A stretch of 64,000 nucleotides of DNA, taken from positions 124,001-188,000 of the forward strand of contig NZ_JABCJE010000004.1 in the NCBI RefSeq assembly GCF_013377535.1, in the 5' to 3' direction. The first letter of the stretch is position 1; the number at the start of each line of letters is the position of its first letter. Shown here one piece after another: positions 1 through 8,973 of the stretch. The notes below the pieces were generated by a model. It was not told the DNA's origin, ran no database searches, and worked only from the letters and a program-made list of their open reading frames with translations. This DNA comes from Donghicola mangrovi. Lineage in GTDB: Bacteria > Pseudomonadota > Alphaproteobacteria > Rhodobacterales > Rhodobacteraceae. A program made the position numbers and the translations under genes.

Positions 1-509
1 GCATCGACGTAACTAGCCGCAAGGGCGCAGGCACCAAGGTCGAGGTCAGCGTGCCTCTGCCGGTCTCAGACGCCTCGGCCGAGGTCCAACAGCCGGAACC
101 GGCGCCCGCGCCCTCGACCATTCTGACGGGCCTGAACGTGCTGGCCGCCGACGACAACGGCACCAACCGCCTGATCCTTGGCAGCCTGCTGAAACGGGCG
201 GGGATGCGCGCGGTTCTGGTCACCAATGGACGCGAGGCGGTCGAGAAATTCCCCGATGGCGAGTGGGACGTGATCCTGCTGGACATCTCGATGCCCGAGA
301 TGGACGGCCTGACCGCGCTCGAGGCGATTGACACCATCACCCGCAAAACCGGCCGCAAACGCCCACCCTGCATCGCGATTTCCGCCAACGTCATGGCCGA
401 CCAGATTCAGGAATACCTTGGGGCTGGGTTCGATGCCTGCGTGGGCAAACCCTTCCGCAGCACCGACGTTCTGAACACGATCGAAGCCGAACTCGCCCGC
501 CGTCAGTAG
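1..509 (+). CDS. Hybrid sensor histidine kinase, C-terminal part (5' end outside window)
   Basis: The reading frame is open from the left edge. It begins with the last strand of a HATPase_c domain (the G-A-G-T-K-V-E-V pattern), then an Ala/Pro-rich linker of about 20 residues, then a complete receiver domain. The receiver has the acidic pair (AADD), the phospho-acceptor Asp in VILLDISMPEMDG, and the conserved Lys in the GKPF turn. The protein is therefore a hybrid kinase with its receiver at the very C-terminus; sensor and dimerisation domains lie outside the window. Its stop overlaps the 3' end of the convergent kinase gene by 7 bp. The input signal cannot be judged from this piece. Confidence 0.85.
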   Translation, partial: IDVTSRKGAGTKVEVSVPLPVSDASAEVQQPEPAPAPSTILTGLNVLAADDNGTNRLILGSLLKRAGMRAVLVTNGREAVEKFPDGEWDVILLDISMPEMDGLTALEAIDTITRKTGRKRPPCIAISANVMADQIQEYLGAGFDACVGKPFRSTDVLNTIEAELARRQ

Positions 510-2509
510 GGCAGCTGCTCTTTGATCGGCAGGCGCACGGTAAAGGTCGCCCCCTGCCCTGGCACACTGCTGACAGACACCGAGCCCCCCGCGCGCCGCA
601 GGATGTCGCGGGTGATCGACAGGCCCAGACCGGTGCCCTTGGCCCCCTTGGTGGAATAGAACGGATCAAAGATGCGGGCGCTGACCTCGGGGGTCATGCC
701 CGCGCCGGTGTCCCGCACCTCGAGCACGATCATGGGGCGGGCCCAGCCATCGTCCAGACGGGTGCGGATGTAGATATCTCCGCCCGCAGGCATCGCCTGC
801 ACCGCATTGGTGATCAGGTTCACGATAACCTGCTGAAGCTCGGTCTCGTTCATGGACACGTCGCCCGCGCCGTCCAGTTCCAGATGCAGCGCGACGCCCG
901 ATTTCGTCAGGATGTGCTGCACCAAGGGCAAGGTCGCCCGCACCACGTTGTCGGGATTGATCCCCTGTTCGGGCAGATCGAATTCCTCGGGGCGGGAAAA
1001 GCTGAGTAGCTTGGTCACCAGAATGCTGATGGCCTGAATTTGCTCTTGGATCAGCTTGAACTCGATCCGGTATTCCAGCGCGGCCTCGCCCATGTGGTCC
1101 TGAATGACATCGAGGTTGCCTTGGATCACCGCGAGGGGGTTGTTGATCTCGTGGGCGACACCTGCGGTGATCTCGCCCAAGGCGGCCAGCTTTTCCGACA
1201 GGATCAGTTGGCGGGTGGTGATTTCCAGCTGCTCGTTGGCCTCTTGCAGATCGGCGGTGCGTTCTGTGACGCGGGTTTCCAGCTCTTCGGCCCAGTTGCG
1301 CAGGCGGCGGTCGCGTTCCTGAATCTGGTCCAGCAGGGTGTCCAGATGGGCCGCAAGGCGGGCGATCTCGTCATCCCGACCGGATATTTCGGAACGCGCG
1401 CTCAGGTCCCCGCCTTCGACCCGCGCGATGGCGAGGTTCATCCGTTCCAGCGGGCGGAAAATGGATCGGGCAAAGAACAGCAGCACCGGCACCGTCACTG
1501 CGATCACCGCAAGGAAGCTGAACCAGATTACCATCTGGGTACGTTGTTCGGCTTGCCGGAACGGTGCCTCTAGGAACCCGACATAGAGCATCCCGATCCG
1601 CCGGCCAAAGCTGTCGCGGATGGGCTCGTAGGCCGAGATATACCAGTCGTTCACCACAAAGGCGCGGGCCGTCCACGTGGCGCCCTTTTGCAGGACGCGG
1701 TCGCGCACCTCGGCCGAGACGCGGGTACCAAGGGCGCGCTGCCCCTCGAACAGGCGGACGTTGGTGCTGACGCGCACATCGTCCAGAAACAGGGTCGCGG
1801 TGCCGTCATTGGCGCCGGTCAGGCTGCCCTCGGGGTAGACCAGATCGTTGATCTCGTCGATGAAACCAAGGTTGCGGTTCAAAAGAACGCCGCCGACCAA
1901 GGCGCCGCCGGGCGCAGGGGCCGCCGCGTGCACCACCATCCCCCGCGTTTCCAAGGCGCGGTCCGTGGGCACGGCCCCTTGGGTCGGCAGCAGTTCCAGC
2001 CGCGCGCGGGCCGCCAGATCAGGGGACAGGCCCGCCAGATCGGTCTGCGTGAACACATCAATCGCCGCCTGACTGCGCCCGTTCAGGGCCGAATTCACCA
2101 CCGGCCAGTTGCGCGGATCGGCCACGCCGCCGCCCTGCCCCGCCATCACCACATAGGCCCGCGGCGTCACATAATACAGAAAGTCGAGCCCCATCTTCAG
2201 GCGCTCGGCCTCGAGGAACCCGCCCATGGTCGAGGGCGCGCGGGACTGGTCGCGGAACAGGGCGGAGCGGCCCAACGCCTCGATCGCGGCGCTGCGGTCC
2301 TGCACCAGACCGTCAAGGTGCTGGCGGGCGACGGTCAGTTCGCCGGATACTTTGGCGGTCAGAACCTCGTTCATCCGGTCGGACCAGCTTTTGACGGCGG
2401 TGACCAGCAGCAAGGGCAGCAGGATCAGAATGGGCAAGAGCGCGATCACCAGCAGGCGCGCGCGGACTGTGTTACGAAGGCTTACCGGATTTCTGATGCG
2501 TTCAGACAT
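503..2509 (-). CDS. Cache-domain sensor histidine kinase of the formate dehydrogenase operon
   Basis: This 668-residue membrane kinase is the partner of the response regulator just upstream. An N-terminal membrane segment (LLVIALLPILILLPLLLV) is followed by a large periplasmic region resembling Cache 3/Cache 2-type ligand sensors, a second membrane segment (MVIWFSFLAVIAVTVPVLLF), a HAMP linker and a coiled coil. The H-box is GVAHEINNPLA; the N box (NLITNAVQAM) and G box (GTGLGLSI) follow. The start at 2509 overlaps the upstream regulator's stop by 8 bp, whereas the longer open frame would begin deep inside the regulator. Position at the tail of the fdh operon suggests it senses a small organic acid such as formate, but the ligand is inference. 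Confidence 0.88.
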   Translation of the reverse strand: MSERIRNPVSLRNTVRARLLVIALLPILILLPLLLVTAVKSWSDRMNEVLTAKVSGELTVARQHLDGLVQDRSAAIEALGRSALFRDQSRAPSTMGGFLEAERLKMGLDFLYYVTPRAYVVMAGQGGGVADPRNWPVVNSALNGRSQAAIDVFTQTDLAGLSPDLAARARLELLPTQGAVPTDRALETRGMVVHAAAPAPGGALVGGVLLNRNLGFIDEINDLVYPEGSLTGANDGTATLFLDDVRVSTNVRLFEGQRALGTRVSAEVRDRVLQKGATWTARAFVVNDWYISAYEPIRDSFGRRIGMLYVGFLEAPFRQAEQRTQMVIWFSFLAVIAVTVPVLLFFARSIFRPLERMNLAIARVEGGDLSARSEISGRDDEIARLAAHLDTLLDQIQERDRRLRNWAEELETRVTERTADLQEANEQLEITTRQLILSEKLAALGEITAGVAHEINNPLAVIQGNLDVIQDHMGEAALEYRIEFKLIQEQIQAISILVTKLLSFSRPEEFDLPEQGINPDNVVRATLPLVQHILTKSGVALHLELDGAGDVSMNETELQQVIVNLITNAVQAMPAGGDIYIRTRLDDGWARPMIVLEVRDTGAGMTPEVSARIFDPFYSTKGAKGTGLGLSITRDILRRAGGSVSVSSVPGQGATFTVRLPIKEQLPY

Positions 2510-3878
2510 TCCACATGCTGCATTTACGGTCGATCGTCTTGCGGCTGACCCCAAGGCGCCGCGCCGCTTCGGCACGGTTGCCGCCACAGGCCTCCAGCAC
2601 GCTCAGAATGTGCCGACGTTCGACTGCATGCAAGCTTTCCACGGGCTCGTTGTCGCCGCCATCGGCGCTGCCCGCAAATTCAGGGGGAAATTCCCCAAGG
2701 ATCAAGGACCGTTCGATCAGGTTCTTCAGCTCGCGCACGTTCCCCTGCCAGTCATAGCGGGCCATGTTCAAGAGCACCTGATCGGTCAATACCAAAGGCT
2801 CGACCCCCAGCTGGCGCGAGAATTTTCCCATGAACAGTTCGGCCAGTTCGGGGATGTCGCCCACCCGCTCGCGCAGGGGGGGCATCTGGATATTCACCAC
2901 GTTGATCCGGTGATAGAGGTCGCGGCGGAAGCGCCCCTCTTCCATCGCGCGGTCCAGATCAGCGTTGGTGGCGAACACAAAGCGCAGGTTCAGGGGCATC
3001 TCCCGCTCGGACCCGTGGGGGCGCAGGCTGCCATCCTCGAGCACGCGCAGAAGCTCGCCCTGCATCGGCAGGGGCAGTTCTGCGACCTCATCCAGAAAGA
3101 TCGTCCCGCCAGAGGCATGAACCAGCAGCCCGTCAGAGCCCGGCTGGGTCGGGTCCCCGAACAGATCGCGCGACAGGCGGTCGGGCGAGATACTGGCGCA
3201 GTTGATCGGAACAAAGGGCGCATTGGCTCGGTCCGACATGGCGTGCAGGGTGCGGGCACAGATTTCCTTGCCCGTGCCGCTGGCGCCGGTGAACAGCACC
3301 GGCGTGGGCATGGGCGCGACACGTTCCAGCGTCTTGCGAACGCTCTCGATCCCCGGAGAGGTGCCTATCAGGCGGCCACGGGCGGCCAAGCTGTCGGCCT
3401 GTAGTTCGTACTTCAGCAAGAAGTTTTCGCGGCGCAGGTATTTCTGCACCATGCAGCGGTTGACCGCGTTCAGGATCTGGTTCGACCGAAAGGGCTTGAG
3501 CACAAAATCCGACGCCCCCACCCGCATGGCGTGGATGGCGGTTTCCAGATCGGCATAGGCGGTCATCATGATCGCCTCGGCGAACAGGCCCACTCGGCGC
3601 TGCTCGGCCAGCCAGTCCAGCCCGGACTGCCCCGGCATCACGTTATCCAGCAGCACCAGATCAAAGTGGTGCGCGTCCAGCAGCGCGCTGGCCTCTTCGG
3701 CGTTGGCGGCGGCCATGACCTTTTTGCAGCGGGGCTCCAGCGTGCGGGTCAGATAGTTCCGCATCCCCGGCTCGTCATCGACGATCAGGATCGACACATG
3801 CCGGATCGCACGGTCGATATGAGACTGCGAAGCCCCCTCGGCGGGGGGCTGCGCGGCGGGCTGGGTGCTGGGTGTCAT
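2502..3878 (-). CDS. NtrC-family response regulator lacking the GAFTGA loop
   Basis: 458 residues: a receiver domain (acidic DD at 34-35, phospho-acceptor D78, Lys in LKPF near 128), an AAA+ domain with Walker A GASGTGKE (198-205) and Walker B TIFLDE (about 259-264), and a C-terminal Fis-type helix-turn-helix (EAARRLGVSRKTIDR). The segment between the LFG motif and Walker B (about 240-257), where sigma-54 activators carry GAFTGA, reads instead GDPTQPGSDGLLVHA. GAFTGA contacts sigma-54, so this protein probably does not remodel the sigma-54 polymerase; Rhodobacter capsulatus NtrC and HupR are known relatives without the loop. It lies 24 bp downstream of the 41-residue peptide gene and overlaps the kinase gene. 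Confidence 0.9.
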   Translation of the reverse strand: MTPSTQPAAQPPAEGASQSHIDRAIRHVSILIVDDEPGMRNYLTRTLEPRCKKVMAAANAEEASALLDAHHFDLVLLDNVMPGQSGLDWLAEQRRVGLFAEAIMMTAYADLETAIHAMRVGASDFVLKPFRSNQILNAVNRCMVQKYLRRENFLLKYELQADSLAARGRLIGTSPGIESVRKTLERVAPMPTPVLFTGASGTGKEICARTLHAMSDRANAPFVPINCASISPDRLSRDLFGDPTQPGSDGLLVHASGGTIFLDEVAELPLPMQGELLRVLEDGSLRPHGSEREMPLNLRFVFATNADLDRAMEEGRFRRDLYHRINVVNIQMPPLRERVGDIPELAELFMGKFSRQLGVEPLVLTDQVLLNMARYDWQGNVRELKNLIERSLILGEFPPEFAGSADGGDNEPVESLHAVERRHILSVLEACGGNRAEAARRLGVSRKTIDRKCSMWNV

Positions 3879-3902
3879 GGCGGGTCCGCTCTGGCTTTTG
3901 GC

Positions 3903-4028
3903 TCAGTCTAACCGAACCGACGGGGCAGATGTAACCTCGTCAATCGCGAAACCGGCGTGGTGCAGGATCTGGTCCGCACCGACCGCAATCACGATGATCC
4001 CGACAAAGGCGATGAACATGGCTTTCAT
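3903..4028 (-). CDS. 41-residue single-pass membrane peptide behind the cytochrome b subunit
   Basis: A short open frame starts MKAMFIAFVGIIVIAVGA and ends with the polar tail EVTSAPSVRLD. One hydrophobic segment spans residues 4-17. An AAGGAG ribosome site lies about 8 bases before its ATG, 18 bp downstream of the cytochrome b subunit stop. Small membrane peptides of this form are common next to heme-copper oxidase and formate dehydrogenase membrane subunits in Rhodobacterales, which suggests an accessory or stabilising subunit; the role is inference. The good ribosome site, exact fit between two operon genes and hydrophobic design argue for a real gene despite its length. Confidence 0.65.
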   Translation of the reverse strand: MKAMFIAFVGIIVIAVGADQILHHAGFAIDEVTSAPSVRLD

Positions 4029-4046
4029 ATGGGGAACTCCTTGCTC

Positions 4047-5288
4047 TTATTCCGCGGGGTGACTGTCGTGATAGGCGGGTTTGCCGGTGACTTCCTCGTA
4101 CCACAGGCCGTGGTGTTCCTTGGCCCATTGTTCGTCTACCTGACCGGACCCCATGGCGTCGAACGCGCCCTCCATCCCGACCGAGCCGATATAGATGTGG
4201 CCGATGATCAGCGCCATAAAGACAAAGGCGACGATGGCGTGCCATGCTTGGGCCAGCTGCATCTCGGTCTGGGGGGCCAGATCGGTGGGCAGCGGGTCAA
4301 GGCCGACCAGTTGCGGCAGACCCAGATCGTTCAGGTGGTGGAAGGTGGCCGCGAACATCGGCATCTCGAACGGGAACAGCAGCGACAGACCAGAGACCGA
4401 GATCGAGGCCCCCAGAAGCACCACGCCCCAAAAGACGACCTTTTGGCCCGCATTGAACTTCTTTGCAGGCGGGTGGACGTTTTTCGAGAAGAGGCCCCCT
4501 GCCACCGCGAACCACTTCAGGTCCAGACGGTTCGGGATGTTGTGAGAGACCCACATCACGAACACCATCACCAGACCCAGCATAAAGGCCCAAGAGACGT
4601 TGTTGTGGATCCATTTCCCGTAGATCGCGATGGGGGCAAAGGCCTCGTGGCCCAGATAGGGGATGATAAAGAAGCGGCCGAACAGTTGGGTCAGACCGGT
4701 CAGAGCCAGCAGGATAAAGCTGCCCGCGATGGTCCAGTGAGCGAACCGTTCGATCCCGATAAAGCGGGTGATGGTTTTGCCCGACTTGCCACCGTCGATC
4801 ATGATGCGGCCACGGAACAGGAAGAACAGCACCAGAATGCCGATCGTCCCCAGCAGCAGGTAGCCGCCGTAATCCTTGAGCGGCCCTTTGCGGAAGCTCA
4901 GCCATTCCATGCCGGTGCTCTGGATGACAACGCTGGTCACGCTGGTGTCGCCCGACGGCCCCTTGGCCGAGGCGCGCACGGTGCCCAGTTCGTCCAGTTC
5001 GTTATAGCGGTAGGCCCGCCAGAATTCGGAATCCGACACCCCGCCCCGCGTGCCAAGCTGCCCGTCGATGGGCGCGGCTGTTTCGGGGTTGCCGATGTTG
5101 TCGCGGCGGAAGCTGTCGTCCACCTTTTGCTGTTCCTGACGGCGCAGGATATCCGCCAGGGTCTGTGCCCCGCCGGTTTCGGCGCGGGGTTCCCCCGGTG
5201 CCGGTACAGTCTGGGCCACAGCCACGCTGGTCAGCCCGACAAAGGCCGCAACCAGCAGGGTTAGAAATTTCGTCGAAATGCGCGCCAT
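4047..5288 (-). CDS. fdoI: Membrane formate dehydrogenase, cytochrome b subunit (gamma)
   Basis: 413 residues: a cleavable signal peptide ending near VAVAQ, a periplasmic N-terminal extension of about 120 residues, then a FdnI/FdoI-type di-heme cytochrome b with four main membrane helices. Candidate heme-ligating His residues are visible in IERFAHWTIAG, YGKWIHNN, FAATFHHLND and QAWHAIVAF. It takes electrons from the Fe-S subunit and reduces quinone in the membrane. The extension makes it much longer than E. coli FdnI (217 residues), as is usual for alphaproteobacterial versions. It follows the Fe-S subunit gene after a 106-bp gap holding two strong hairpins. Confidence 0.93.
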   Translation of the reverse strand: MARISTKFLTLLVAAFVGLTSVAVAQTVPAPGEPRAETGGAQTLADILRRQEQQKVDDSFRRDNIGNPETAAPIDGQLGTRGGVSDSEFWRAYRYNELDELGTVRASAKGPSGDTSVTSVVIQSTGMEWLSFRKGPLKDYGGYLLLGTIGILVLFFLFRGRIMIDGGKSGKTITRFIGIERFAHWTIAGSFILLALTGLTQLFGRFFIIPYLGHEAFAPIAIYGKWIHNNVSWAFMLGLVMVFVMWVSHNIPNRLDLKWFAVAGGLFSKNVHPPAKKFNAGQKVVFWGVVLLGASISVSGLSLLFPFEMPMFAATFHHLNDLGLPQLVGLDPLPTDLAPQTEMQLAQAWHAIVAFVFMALIIGHIYIGSVGMEGAFDAMGSGQVDEQWAKEHHGLWYEEVTGKPAYHDSHPAE

Positions 5289-5317
5289 TCCCGAAGGTCC
5301 CTGAATTCAGAAGATGC

Positions 5318-5385
5318 GCCCGCGGACTTGGATCGTCCGCGGGCCGCTGGTTTCGTGAACCGCGCCCCTATGGTCGGGGGCGCGG
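5318..5385 (-). other. Two tandem stem-loops between the Fe-S and cytochrome b subunit genes
   Basis: Arms GCCCGCGGAC and GTCCGCGGGC (5318-5327 / 5335-5344) form a perfect 10-bp stem with a 7-base loop. Arms CCGCGCCCC and GGGGCGCGG (5360-5368 / 5377-5385) form a second 9-bp stem. Neither is followed by a T-run in the direction of transcription, so they look more like processing or stability elements adjusting subunit ratios than terminators. Confidence 0.6.
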
Positions 5386-5395
5386 GCCGAACGGA

Positions 5396-5989
5396 TCAGT
5401 TCGCCTTGGTCTCGTAGGCGGTGCCCCAGCCCCAAGCGCCGGACCCAAAACCACGGGCCACAACACGCTCGCGGTAGATTGCGGAGACGATGTCGCCGTC
5501 ACCGGCCAGCAGCGCCTTGGTCGAGCACATTTCAGCACAGATCGGCAGCTTGCCTTCGGCGATACGGTTGCGACCGTATTTCTGGAACTCCTCGACCGAG
5601 TTGTCGGCCTCGGGGCCACCAGCGCAGAAGGTACACTTGTCCATCTTGCCGCGGGTACCGAAGTTGCCCGCCTGCGGATACTGCGGCGCGCCAAAGGGGC
5701 ACGCATAGAAGCAGTAACCACAGCCGATGCACAGATCCTTGGAGTGCAGAACGATGCCGTCCTCGGTCTGGTAGAAGCAGTCGGTCGGGCAGACCGCCAT
5801 ACAGGGCGCGTCCGAACAGTGCATACAAGCGACCGAGATCGACCGCTCGCCGGGTTTGCCGTCGTTGATGGTGATCACACGGCGGCGGTTGATGCCCCAC
5901 GGCACTTCGTGCTCGTTCTTACAGGCGGTGACGCAGGCGTTACATTCAATGCAGCGCTCGGCATCGCAAAGGAATTTAGCTCTTCCCAT
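5396..5989 (-). CDS. fdoH: Membrane formate dehydrogenase, Fe-S subunit (beta)
   Basis: A 197-residue polyferredoxin carries electrons from the catalytic subunit to the cytochrome b. Four cysteine groups are visible: CIECNACVTAC, CMHCSDAPCMAVC, CIGCGYCFYAC, and the split set CTFC with CAEMC. This is the standard layout of FdnH/FdoH/HybA-type subunits. It has no signal peptide, as expected for a subunit exported together with the Tat-bearing catalytic subunit, and no C-terminal membrane anchor, unlike E. coli FdnH (about 290 residues). It sits 11 bp downstream of the catalytic subunit gene. Confidence 0.95.
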   Translation of the reverse strand: MGRAKFLCDAERCIECNACVTACKNEHEVPWGINRRRVITINDGKPGERSISVACMHCSDAPCMAVCPTDCFYQTEDGIVLHSKDLCIGCGYCFYACPFGAPQYPQAGNFGTRGKMDKCTFCAGGPEADNSVEEFQKYGRNRIAEGKLPICAEMCSTKALLAGDGDIVSAIYRERVVARGFGSGAWGWGTAYETKAN

Positions 5990-6000
5990 AATGTCTCTCC

Positions 6001-8895
6001 TTAGGCTGCGCTGATCTTGCAGAGCGTTGCTTTGGTTTCCTGCATCAAGGTCACCGAGTCATAGCCGTAGGTCTGTGCGGTGTTGGTGGATTCACCCAGC
6101 ACATACGGGTCCGAACCGGCAGGATATTTGGACCGCAGGTCCTGACCCTGATAGTGGCCGCCAAAGTGGAACGGCATGAACGCCACCCCTGCTCCGACAC
6201 GTTCGGTGACCAAGGCCTTGACCTTGACCTTGCCGCCCTCGGGGCCTTCGACCCAGACCATGCCGCCGTCCCGCACACCAAGGTTGTTGGCATCGCGCGG
6301 GTTCATCTCGACGAACATTTCCTGCTGGAGTTCTGCCAGCCAAGGGTTCGAGCGGGTCTCGTCGCCGCCGCCTTCGTATTCGACCAGACGACCCGAGGTC
6401 AGGATAATCGGGTAATCCTGGCTGAAGTCGTTCTTCTGGATCGAGGCGTACATGGTCGGCAGACGGTACAGCTTGCGGTCTTCGTAGGTCGGGTAGTCTT
6501 CGACCAGATCGCGGCGGCTGGTGTACAGGGGCTCGCGGTGCAGCGGGACCGGATCAGGGAAGGTCCAGACCACGCAGCGGGCCTTGGCGTTGCCATAGGG
6601 CGCACAGCCATGAGCGATCGCGACGCGCTGGATGCCGCCCGACAGGTCGGTCTTCCAGTTGGTCTTCTCGGCGGCGATCCCCATGATGGTGTCACGCTCT
6701 TCTGCGGTCAGATCGCCATCCCAGCCCAGATCCATGAGCATCTGCATGGTGAACTCGGGATAACCATCCTGAATTTCGGACCCTACGGTGTAGGTGCCCT
6801 CGGCCAAGAGGTTCTCGCCATTGCGCTCGACACCGTAGCGGGCGCGGAACGGCAGACCGCCGTCCTTCACATGCTTGGAGATGTCATAGAGGTTGGGCGA
6901 ACCCGGGTGCTTCATCTCGGGGGTGCCCCAGCAGGGCCACGGCAGACCATAGTAATCCCCGTCACAAGGCCCGCCGTTCGCACGGAGCGTGGTCTTGTCA
7001 AAGGTGTGCTGGTTGGCCATGTGCGATTTGATGCGCTCGGGCGACTGACCGGTGTAGCCGACGGTCCACATACCGCGGTTGAACTCGCGGGTAATGGATT
7101 CGATGTTCGGCGTTTCCGCGTCTTCCATCTCGATGTTACGGAACAGACGGTCGGCAAAGCCGAACTTGTTCGCGAACTTCGCGATGATGACGTGGTCGGG
7201 CTTCGATTCAAACAGCGGTGCCACAACCTGATCGCGCCACTGGATCGAGCGGTTCGAGGCGGTGACAGAGCCACGGGTCTCGAACTGGGTGGTCGCGGGC
7301 AGCAGGTACACGCCATCGGTGCGGTCATGCAGCACGGCCGAAACGGTGGGGAACGGATCGATCACGACCAGCATGTCGAGCTTTTCCATCGCCGTTTTCA
7401 TCTCGGTCATACGGGTCTGCGAGTTGGGCGCGTGGCCCCACAGAACCATCGCACGCACGTTGTCGGGCTGGTCGATGTTTTCCTTGTCTTCCAGAACACC
7501 GTCGATCCAGCGCGACACCGGAATACCGTTGGTGTTCATCAGGCTGATGTCCTTGCCGTCGGCGTCTTTGCCGGTGGCAAAACGGTCCTTCAGCCAAGCG
7601 ACATCTTCGCCCCAGACGCGGCACCAGTGGCCCCAAGCGCCATCGGTCAGGCCATAGTAGCCCGGCAGGTCGTGGGACAGAACGCCAAGGTCAGTTGCGC
7701 CCTGCACGTTGTCGTGGCCGCGGAAGATGTTGGTGCCGCCGCCCGATACGCCCATGTTGCCCAGAGCCAGCTGCAGGATGCAGTAAGCGCGGGTGTTGTT
7801 GTTACCGTTGGTGTGCTGGGTCCCGCCCATACACCAGATCACGGTGCCGGGACGGCTGTTGACCAGGGTGCGCGCCACGCGTTCCATCTGCGCTTCGGGC
7901 ACGCCGGTGACGCGCTCGACCTCGGCAGGGTTCCACTTGGAGACTTCTTCCTTGATCTGGTCCATGCCCCAGACGCGGGTGCGGATGAACTCTTTGTCCT
8001 CCCAACCGTTCTCGAAGATGTGCCAGAGCAGACCCCAGACCAGCGCCACGTCGGTGCCGGGACGGAAGCGCACATACTCGTCCGCGTGGGCCGCGGTACG
8101 GGTGAAGCGCGGATCGCAGACGATCAGGGGCGCGTTGTTTTCCTCTTTGGCCTTCAGGACGTGCAACAGCGAGACGGGGTGCGCCTCGGCCGGGTTGCCG
8201 CCGATGATAAAGATCGCCTTGGAGTTATGGATGTCGTTGTAGCTGTTGGTCATGGCGCCGTAGCCCCATGTGTTCGCAACGCCCGCAACGGTGGTCGAGT
8301 GGCAGATACGTGCCTGATGGTCCACGTTGTTCGTGCCCCAGTAGGCGGCGAACTTGCGGAACATATAGGCCTGCTCGTTGTTGTGCTTGGCCGAACCCAG
8401 CCAGTACACGCTGTCGGGGCCGCTTTCATCGCGGATCGACAGCATCTTGTCGCCGATCTCGTTGATGGCGTCTTCCCAGCTGATGCGGACCCACTCGCCT
8501 GCGACCTTTTTCATGGGGTACTTAAGGCGGCGTTCACCATGCGCGTGCTCGCGGACCGAGGCCCCTTTGGCGCAGTGAGCGCCGAGGTTGAACGGGCTGT
8601 CATAGCCGGGCTCCTGCCCGATCCAGACGCCGTTATCGACCTCTGCCACAACGGTACAACCGACCGAACAGTGGGTGCAGACGGTTTTCACGGCGTCCAC
8701 GGCGCGCGCCACGCTTTCTTGCGCGTCGGCCTTGGTCACAGTGCCACCGGTCACCCCGAGGGCGGTCAGACCGCCGATCGCCAGACCGGACCCACGCAGG
8801 AATGCGCGGCGGTCGACGGTTTTCTCTGCGACTGCAGACAGGAGCGAGGCGCGCTGGGTGGTGCGGGCGACTCCGTTCGTCTTCTTTCTTAACAT
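6001..8895 (-). CDS. fdoG: Membrane formate dehydrogenase, catalytic subunit (alpha), Cys-type
   Basis: 964 residues. The N-terminus is a Tat signal (DRRAFLRGSG, 28-37). A [4Fe-4S] site uses C73, C76, C80 and C108. The bis-MGD (Mo or W) domain follows, with the active-site residue C198 in RICHSTTVAG; E. coli FdnG has selenocysteine there. The codon is TGC, so no Sec machinery is needed. The enzyme oxidises formate to CO2 on the periplasmic side of the membrane. A GGGGAGGT ribosome site lies 4 bases before the ATG. TupBCA and dedicated cofactor genes nearby suggest that tungsten may be used, but the metal cannot be read from this sequence. Confidence 0.95.
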   Translation of the reverse strand: MLRKKTNGVARTTQRASLLSAVAEKTVDRRAFLRGSGLAIGGLTALGVTGGTVTKADAQESVARAVDAVKTVCTHCSVGCTVVAEVDNGVWIGQEPGYDSPFNLGAHCAKGASVREHAHGERRLKYPMKKVAGEWVRISWEDAINEIGDKMLSIRDESGPDSVYWLGSAKHNNEQAYMFRKFAAYWGTNNVDHQARICHSTTVAGVANTWGYGAMTNSYNDIHNSKAIFIIGGNPAEAHPVSLLHVLKAKEENNAPLIVCDPRFTRTAAHADEYVRFRPGTDVALVWGLLWHIFENGWEDKEFIRTRVWGMDQIKEEVSKWNPAEVERVTGVPEAQMERVARTLVNSRPGTVIWCMGGTQHTNGNNNTRAYCILQLALGNMGVSGGGTNIFRGHDNVQGATDLGVLSHDLPGYYGLTDGAWGHWCRVWGEDVAWLKDRFATGKDADGKDISLMNTNGIPVSRWIDGVLEDKENIDQPDNVRAMVLWGHAPNSQTRMTEMKTAMEKLDMLVVIDPFPTVSAVLHDRTDGVYLLPATTQFETRGSVTASNRSIQWRDQVVAPLFESKPDHVIIAKFANKFGFADRLFRNIEMEDAETPNIESITREFNRGMWTVGYTGQSPERIKSHMANQHTFDKTTLRANGGPCDGDYYGLPWPCWGTPEMKHPGSPNLYDISKHVKDGGLPFRARYGVERNGENLLAEGTYTVGSEIQDGYPEFTMQMLMDLGWDGDLTAEERDTIMGIAAEKTNWKTDLSGGIQRVAIAHGCAPYGNAKARCVVWTFPDPVPLHREPLYTSRRDLVEDYPTYEDRKLYRLPTMYASIQKNDFSQDYPIILTSGRLVEYEGGGDETRSNPWLAELQQEMFVEMNPRDANNLGVRDGGMVWVEGPEGGKVKVKALVTERVGAGVAFMPFHFGGHYQGQDLRSKYPAGSDPYVLGESTNTAQTYGYDSVTLMQETKATLCKISAA

Positions 8896-8973
8896 TTTTA
8901 CCTCCCCTTGCTGGCAGGGGCCACTGGCCCCGTGCGCGTGCTAGGTATTTTGATCCGTGATCCGGACCGGCGC

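Noticed and set aside
3957-5264. 435-residue frame antisense to the cytochrome b subunit
   Set aside because: Gln/Asp/His-rich mirror of the real membrane protein; no start signal or domain.
8302-8304. Possible selenocysteine codon in the membrane formate dehydrogenase
   Set aside because: The active-site codon is TGC (Cys), so no recoding is needed.
6154-8892. 912-residue open frame antisense to the formate dehydrogenase catalytic gene
   Set aside because: A shadow of codon bias: it mirrors a gene with complete motifs and has no domain of its own.
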